This document shows, piece by piece, positions 32,389 through 37,233 of a stretch of 37,233 bases of DNA; the first letter of the stretch is position 1; every line of letters begins with the position of its first letter. A program made the position numbers and the translations under genes. A model generated the notes under the pieces. The model searched no databases. It was not told the origin of the DNA and saw only the letters and a program-made list of their open reading frames with translations. The stretch lies in NCBI GenBank assembly GCA_937146805.1, contig CAKZRR010000016.1:1-37233 (forward strand), in the 5' to 3' direction. This DNA is from an uncultured Owenweeksia sp. (GTDB taxonomy: Bacteria; Bacteroidota; Bacteroidia; Flavobacteriales; Schleiferiaceae).

Positions 32389-34071
32389 ATGTGGAAGTAT
32401 ATAGCAGTGGGCATTTTGGTGCTGCCTGTATCGTTGCTTTCGCAGGATAAAAAGCCGTGGGTGGTAAAAGGGCAGTGGCAAGCCAGTTTATTTGGTTACA
32501 GTTCGGATGGTATTGGACACCGCAGAGAGCCGTTGCGCTATCAACTTAATTTCAATCCACGTTTAAGCAAGGGCAATTGGGATATTCCTCTGGAACTAAG
32601 CCTTTACAATGTGGGTTTCGATTCCGATTATCAATTTGCGCGCTTTGGGATTCACCCCACTTGGAAATGGGGAAAAATACATGCTGGTCATACTAATTTG
32701 AAAGTATCCAGCTTTAGCTTAAACGGACGGACCCTTTTGGGTACAGGATTAGAGCTTACACCTGGCGTGCTGCGCTTTACGGTGTTATGGGGGCAAACGG
32801 CCACGGCAGCTAATTCGCCACTTACTAATCGGGTGCAACCCAATGCCTTTGCAACCGAAATGCTTACAGTAAAATTGGGAGTTGGAAACCGCAATCACTT
32901 TTTGGATTTGATTTACCTCAAGGGCGAAGATCAAGCAGGAACGATAGATAGCAGCCGTCTTTATTTAGACCAGTATCCTGCCGAAAATTTGGTATTAGCA
33001 GCCCGCACCGAGCATTACTTTTTTAAAAGAAAATGGTTTGTAGGAGGTGAGTTTGCCGGCTCGGCCTACAATTGGAATCAAAACTCTTTGGCCTTGGCTG
33101 AGGTTACGGATGATTTGCCGAGTATTCCAAACTGGTTGCTAGATCCAACCGTGGCCACACAGCTTTCTACAGCAATGGAGGCTTTTGTGGGTTTTCGAAA
33201 TCGAAAATTCAACACCAAAATTCAATATCAAAAAATAGGAGCGGGATTTCGCTCAATGGGCAGTTACTTTTTTCAAGATGATTTGGAGAAAATTGATTTG
33301 AGCTTAGGTTTTCGAATGCTGAAAAATAAATTGCGGGTGAAAACAAGTGCCGGCTTCCGCCAAAATAATTTAAGCGATGATAAGTCATTAAAAACGGTTC
33401 GAAGTCAAGGGTTGCTCAATCTCTATTTTAGACCCAATGCAAAGTGGAATTTTAATGGAACGTATTCCAATTATCAAACCGAACAAACAGTAAAAACCTT
33501 AGGTTCTCGCGATTCGCTACGCACAGCGTTGGTTTCGAGCAATTTGAATATTGGCGCGCAATACAATCGAATAGGAAGCAAAAAATACAATCATCAATTT
33601 AGTTTGCGTGGAGGTATGCAAACAGCAGCCGATAGATATAAGCTAGAAGGCGGAATGGGAGAAACTCAAAATTATTTGACTTCCCTAAATTATAGAATGC
33701 AAACCCCTAAAAAGAAGTTAGAGTTGAGAGGAGGCTTGGAGTATTTTGGACTGAACTCTGACTTTCAAGAGAGTGCACGCTATGGCGGCAGTGTAGCGGG
33801 TCTTTTTAATCTAAAGAAGAATAAGTTGCAACTGGGTATCGGTTCGAGACAAATTATAAGTGATAATCAAAAGAGTGCCGATGCGATAAGTATTATGCCT
33901 TATGTAACAGCAGGATGGAGAGCCAATACATGGAAAAATTTTACGCTTCGTTTACAGTATAATCATCAAGAGATTAAAAATAATGCAAGCCCTAGTTTTA
34001 ACGAATGGCAGTTTACCGCACGTTACAATCATAGGTTTAAGGGTAAGTCCAAAAAATCTTTACCAAAGTAA
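32389..34071 (+). CDS. Outer-membrane beta-barrel candidate
   Basis: 560 aa from ATG 32389, one base after the stop of the coiled-coil gene (a TTG at 32350 inside that gene also opens the frame but is unlikely). Seen: signal peptide (MWKYIAVGILVLPVSLLSQ) and a body of about 18-20 alternating hydrophobic/polar strands with frequent aromatic girdle residues (for example FNTKIQYQKIGAG, KNFTLRLQYNHQE, FTARYNHRFKG). No plug domain or TonB box seen. The last strand ends in Phe-Tyr-rich sequence a few residues from the C-terminus. A barrel is inferred from strand pattern, not from a named family. Confidence 0.78.
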   Translation: MWKYIAVGILVLPVSLLSQDKKPWVVKGQWQASLFGYSSDGIGHRREPLRYQLNFNPRLSKGNWDIPLELSLYNVGFDSDYQFARFGIHPTWKWGKIHAGHTNLKVSSFSLNGRTLLGTGLELTPGVLRFTVLWGQTATAANSPLTNRVQPNAFATEMLTVKLGVGNRNHFLDLIYLKGEDQAGTIDSSRLYLDQYPAENLVLAARTEHYFFKRKWFVGGEFAGSAYNWNQNSLALAEVTDDLPSIPNWLLDPTVATQLSTAMEAFVGFRNRKFNTKIQYQKIGAGFRSMGSYFFQDDLEKIDLSLGFRMLKNKLRVKTSAGFRQNNLSDDKSLKTVRSQGLLNLYFRPNAKWNFNGTYSNYQTEQTVKTLGSRDSLRTALVSSNLNIGAQYNRIGSKKYNHQFSLRGGMQTAADRYKLEGGMGETQNYLTSLNYRMQTPKKKLELRGGLEYFGLNSDFQESARYGGSVAGLFNLKKNKLQLGIGSRQIISDNQKSADAISIMPYVTAGWRANTWKNFTLRLQYNHQEIKNNASPSFNEWQFTARYNHRFKGKSKKSLPK

Positions 34072-34115
34072 GGGAGGCACTTGTTTACATGTACAATGAA
34101 ATAGAATTGATGGCA

Positions 34116-35039
34116 CTACCTCACCAATAAATAGGTCATGAGCTTAGGAATATTCTTTTCACTGATAACCATAGTGTAGGCTCCTGCTGGTAAATTATTG
34201 CGACCTATTTCAATGGAGCTTGGACTGAAAACATTTTCGCTTTTGAGAGCTTGCCCTTGTAAGTTGTAAATAGTGTACGAACCATTGGTGATTTGATGTC
34301 CTTCTAGGTCAATTCGAGTTTTATGCGAAAAAGGGTTGGGGTACGCTTTTACTTTGGTTAATGCATTTTCATCTAGGCTGGCGCAGATACCTGTACCATT
34401 TATAAACAAATTGTCAATCATCCAACCATCTTTGGGGTTGTGGATAGAATCGCTAACGAAAGTAAAACGCAATAAAAACGTGGGGTAGGTTTTAAAAGCC
34501 CAGCAATGAAAGTGAATCTCAGCATGCTGCCACCCATTTGATTTACCGCTAAATCCTATTCGATTGTTGGGTAAAAAATCAGTTAATCCATAAAATCCTA
34601 CGGTACTAGAGATAGCCCACCAATCAAAAGGGTAATTGCTCGGACTGGCTGATAATACCAGTGTGTCTCTCAAACGCAGCCAGCTTGCTCCGTTGTCGTT
34701 TGAAATTTCAATGAATCCTCCGTCTTTTAAACTATCGGTATCAAATCGATGATCAAACTCAATTACAGGCATGTTGCCGTTTAAAGTAAAGCCAACTGTA
34801 AAACTCGAATTGCTGTTAATAGAATATGGACTTGCAGTATCTGTTACGATTACATTTGGAGCCGAAAGGGCTGAGTCAAATATGGTTTTGTTCGGAGGTC
34901 CTACCTGCCATAAGTTGTTGGGGTTTGTGGTGTCAATACTTAGCATGTTGGAAGGGCTGTCAAAGTTGAGGATTTGAATTTGAGCCGACAAAAAACAGGA
35001 AACAAAGATTAATAGGGCGGTTAGTAATTTAGACATCAT
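34116..35039 (-). CDS. Secreted MAM-like T9SS cargo
   Basis: 307 aa. Two ATGs (35039 and 35036) start it. Seen: signal peptide, a jelly-roll domain (about 25-215) with the MAM-like signature: ...PNNLWQVGPP, MPVIEFDHRFDTDSLKDGGFIEISNDNGASW, FSGKSNGW, FLLRFTFVSDS and KDGWMIDNLFING, then a linker and a type IX sorting domain (AYPNPFSHKTRIDLEG... YLLVR). Presumably a surface adhesion or binding module. Stands alone on the minus strand, just after the FBPase terminator. Confidence 0.85.
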   Translation of the reverse strand: MMSKLLTALLIFVSCFLSAQIQILNFDSPSNMLSIDTTNPNNLWQVGPPNKTIFDSALSAPNVIVTDTASPYSINSNSSFTVGFTLNGNMPVIEFDHRFDTDSLKDGGFIEISNDNGASWLRLRDTLVLSASPSNYPFDWWAISSTVGFYGLTDFLPNNRIGFSGKSNGWQHAEIHFHCWAFKTYPTFLLRFTFVSDSIHNPKDGWMIDNLFINGTGICASLDENALTKVKAYPNPFSHKTRIDLEGHQITNGSYTIYNLQGQALKSENVFSPSSIEIGRNNLPAGAYTMVISEKNIPKLMTYLLVR

Positions 35040-35084
35040 ACTGGGTTTTGGTTAGTATTTCTGTCGTGAAGGTACTAAAAAAAA

Positions 35085-35117
35085 TCCCCGAGCATCTTGC
35101 GTTAAGTTGCTCGGGGA
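35085..35117 (-). terminator. Intrinsic terminator of the fbp gene
   Basis: TCCCCGAGCA (35085-35094) pairs perfectly with TGCTCGGGGA (35108-35117), with a further CTT/AAG pairing inside the loop. On the minus strand it is followed by T8, 20 bp after the fbp stop. Confidence 0.9.
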
Positions 35118-35137
35118 CTTTACTATATTTTCAAAGT

Positions 35138-36148
35138 TTAGTCTTTAAACTCTTCCATAAAAGCTTCCGCTTTTTCTACCATTTTAGGGCTCCCACAAAA
35201 GAAGGGCTCCCGCTGATGCAGTTCCGTTGGGTCTAAATCCATAATGCGGGTAAAACCATCCGAGGCGGTTCCTCCTGCTTGCTCCATTAAATAAGCCATA
35301 GGATTACATTCGTATAGTAAACGCAATTTTCCGTTGGGTGCGGTAGTTCCTCTTGGGTAAATATAAATTCCGCCTTTCAATAAATTCCGATGAAAATCGG
35401 CTACTAATGAGCCAATATAACGCGAGGTAAAAGGACGCTTGGTAGCAGGGTCTAAAGCCTGGCACCATTTAATGTATTTTTTAACGCCTTCCGGGAAGTG
35501 CACATAATTACCCTCGTTAATAGAGTAAATTTTACCGTCTTCTGGTATTTTCATACTAGGGTGCGATAAAAAGAAAGACCCAATACCGGGATCATACGTA
35601 AAGCCGTTTACGCCATTACCCGTGGTAAAAACCAACATGGTAGAAGTACCAAAAATAAGATAGCCTGCGGCTACTTGTTTGTTTCCAGGTTGTAAAAAGT
35701 CTTCTAACTGCACGGGGGTTCCTGGCTTACTAATTCTTCGGTAAATGCTAAAAATGGTTCCTACCGAAACATTAACGTCAATATTAGAAGAGCCATCCAG
35801 TGGATCAATCAAAACTACGTACTGCGCATCTTTGTGAATATCATCATTAAAGGCCACAAAGTCTTCCATCTCTTCTGAGCCAATGCCACAAATTTCGCCA
35901 CGACTGCGCAAGGTGCTTATAAAAAGGTCGTTTGCTAAAACATCCAGTTTCATTTGGTCTTCGCCTTGTACATTTTCGTTACCAGCGGCACCTAAAATGT
36001 TAGCCAGTCCTGCTTTGTTTATTTCTTGGTTTACCATTTTTCCCGCCAAGCGAATCGAGCTTAATAAAGCGCCCAGTTCTCCTTTTCCGTATGGGAAATC
36101 TTGTTGGTTTTTAATGATAAATTCACCTAAAGTGGTATGTCTTTGCAT
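35138..36148 (-). CDS. fbp: Class I fructose-1,6-bisphosphatase
   Basis: 336-aa gluconeogenic enzyme that hydrolyses fructose 1,6-bisphosphate to fructose 6-phosphate using Mg2+. Seen: metal ligands E92-E93 (IGSEEMED), the signature D115[21 protein letters not shown] (Asp115, Asp118) and the substrate-binding region [22 protein letters not shown]. Length is typical for class I. Starts at ATG 36148; a TACATTTG -7 element at 36182-36175 gives a leader of about 21 nt. Monocistronic, closed by a strong terminator. Confidence 0.96.
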   Translation of the reverse strand: MQRHTTLGEFIIKNQQDFPYGKGELGALLSSIRLAGKMVNQEINKAGLANILGAAGNENVQGEDQMKLDVLANDLFISTLRSRGEICGIGSEEMEDFVAFNDDIHKDAQYVVLIDPLDGSSNIDVNVSVGTIFSIYRRISKPGTPVQLEDFLQPGNKQVAAGYLIFGTSTMLVFTTGNGVNGFTYDPGIGSFFLSHPSMKIPEDGKIYSINEGNYVHFPEGVKKYIKWCQALDPATKRPFTSRYIGSLVADFHRNLLKGGIYIYPRGTTAPNGKLRLLYECNPMAYLMEQAGGTASDGFTRIMDLDPTELHQREPFFCGSPKMVEKAEAFMEEFKD

Positions 36149-36174
36149 GGTTGTAGTGGTTTAAGCGTAAAGCG

Positions 36175-36182
36175 CAAATGTA
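36175..36182 (-). promoter_or_regulatory. Candidate -7 element for fbp
   Basis: TACATTTG on the minus strand matches TAnnTTTG, 27 bp upstream of the fbp ATG. No clear TTTG at -33. Confidence 0.35.
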
Positions 36183-36306
36183 GAATGCCTAGGTGAGATA
36201 CGATAGCGGGAAGAGTGATTTTTAGATATATTGTATTTATTACTCGACAGTTGGTTTGAGTTCTAGCATACAAAGGGTGCTAGTTGAATGCCCTTATTTC
36301 ATTTTT

Positions 36307-37233
36307 TTATTCGATTAGGAGCTGATGGGTGCTAGTATGATTAGCAGATAAAATTCTTAGCAAATAGACTCCTTTGGCAAGGTTTAGATTTAACTCTAAA
36401 GACTTTTCGTTTTTTATTTTTTGATGGTACACAATTGTACCAATGGTTGATGTAATCTGCAAAGTGCCTTCAAAGGAGTGGTCGGGAAACTCAATTAAAA
36501 AAGTGCCATTATTTGGATTTGGAAAAATACTAAGATTGGATGATCTTAATTCTGCTAGGTTTACGTCAGTTATGGCATAGCAGGAAGAAGTATCTGTGCA
36601 TCCGTTTTCAGTGACAACAACTGCATAGTTTCCATTTAAATTGGGCTTAAAAGTCTTAAACGTTTCGGCTGGCAGAACAGCAAAGTTGTTATCACAATCA
36701 ACCCATTGATAGGTTGCATTTAGTGCACTAGCTATTAGCTCGCTCGTCATAATTTGCACATTGGTATTTACTTTTCTAATGGTTAAATCCAAGCTTATAA
36801 TCGAGTCGCAGCCATTAGAATTTGTTAAGGTGTGCGTAGCTGTGTTGTTGTTTGTAAAGTAAGTAATTCCGTCAATCCATTTATAATAGTTACATGCCGA
36901 TACTTGATCTATCCTTGTATTGGAAGTAGATATGGTTAAATTCAGAGTTACAATTGAGTCGCACCCATTTTGGTCAATTAGTGTATCAGTGGCGGTGCTG
37001 TTACTGGTGGTATAGGTAATGTTGTCAATCCATGTAAAACTGTTACATGCCGAAACGGTATCAGTACCATTTTTAGCGGGTAGGATTGTCAAGTTCAGAG
37101 TTACAATTGAGTCGCACCCATTTTGGTCAATTAGCGTATCAGTTGCTGAGTTGTTGCTGGTGGTATAGGTAATGTTGTCAATCCATGTAAAACTGTTACA
37201 TGCCGAAACGGTATCAGTACCATTTTTAGCGGG
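36307..37233 (-). CDS. Repeat-rich T9SS surface protein (C-terminal part)
   Basis: Open in this frame to the window edge, so the N-terminal part is missing; the frame is not closed by any start within the window (a TTG at 37092 is internal to a repeat). Seen: two complete copies and one more divergent copy of a 51-aa 'NGCDSIVTLNLTI' repeat with ACNSFTWIDNITYTTSN motifs, then a non-repeat segment (TSELIASALNATYQWVDCDNNF) with an Ig-like look, and a type IX sorting domain (SIFPNPNNGTFLIEF... HQLLIE). A surface adhesin-like protein of variable length is the likely type. Confidence 0.85.
   Translation of the reverse strand, partial: PAKNGTDTVSACNSFTWIDNITYTTSNNSATDTLIDQNGCDSIVTLNLTILPAKNGTDTVSACNSFTWIDNITYTTSNSTATDTLIDQNGCDSIVTLNLTISTSNTRIDQVSACNYYKWIDGITYFTNNNTATHTLTNSNGCDSIISLDLTIRKVNTNVQIMTSELIASALNATYQWVDCDNNFAVLPAETFKTFKPNLNGNYAVVVTENGCTDTSSCYAITDVNLAELRSSNLSIFPNPNNGTFLIEFPDHSFEGTLQITSTIGTIVYHQKIKNEKSLELNLNLAKGVYLLRILSANHTSTHQLLIE
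36928..37233. repeat. Tandem 153-bp coding repeats
   Basis: The unit 36928-37080 recurs at 37081-37233. From about 36943 to 37080 the two differ by about six bases of 138 by eye. A third, more divergent copy occupies about 36775-36927. Period 153 bp, i.e. 51 codons, so copy changes stay in frame. Confidence 0.9.

Overview
The window looks like ordinary chromosome of a marine-type Bacteroidota, most likely a member of the Flavobacteriales (Cryomorphaceae/Schleiferiaceae-like). The signs are at least seven secreted proteins with C-terminal type IX secretion (T9SS) sorting domains ('YPNP...' followed by a beta-sandwich tail), lipoproteins with acidic residues after the lipidated Cys, TAnnTTTG -7 promoter elements, and moderately AT-rich DNA. 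The genus-level call is inference. I see no tRNA, rRNA, insertion sequence, prophage or CRISPR array.

Layout. 1-5051 (minus): a MauG-like di-haem peroxidase, then a tightly packed operon of PASTA protein, T9SS cargo and RluD-type pseudouridine synthase. 5112-9729: a LuxC-like acyl-CoA reductase diverges from a 2[4Fe-4S] ferredoxin, which is followed by a secreted protein of unknown function and the serine pair serC and serA-like dehydrogenase, closed by a clear terminator. 9814-19559: an accessory-looking stretch with two 494-aa T9SS paralogues, a lipoprotein gene whose signal peptide is out of frame at a G6 run, an ABM-like small protein, a 7-bp tandem repeat, a LiaF-like/LytS/LytTR envelope-sensing operon, a GT39-family membrane glycosyltransferase and a YdeI-like protein. 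19681-22836 (minus): an OmpR-type regulator, its kinase and a surface-type lipoprotein. 22997-27978 (minus): cspA, mfd, an NTF2-like protein and an SDR oxidoreductase. 28176-34071: a thioredoxin-fold T9SS cargo, a CarboxypepD_reg-like T9SS cargo, and a two-gene unit of a coiled-coil/fibronectin-like exported protein with an outer-membrane beta-barrel candidate. 34116-37233 (minus): a MAM-like T9SS cargo, fructose-1,6-bisphosphatase, and the C-terminal end of a repeat-rich adhesin-like T9SS protein that runs off the window.

Most worth a second look: (1) matching direct repeats (TCACG, 11-bp period) placed 46-48 bp upstream of both the OmpR-type regulator and the lipoprotein downstream of its kinase, implying autoregulation plus one local target; (2) the lipoprotein frameshift at a G6 tract, which a single base loss restores to a textbook signal peptide; (3) the TANFOR-like coiled-coil protein and beta-barrel pair, an uncharacterised exported two-component unit; (4) the LiaF-like/LytS/LytTR operon with a strong promoter and an internal hairpin. 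Housekeeping genes (mfd, serC, fbp, rluD-like, cspA) are intact. No gene-free stretch exceeds about 235 bp.
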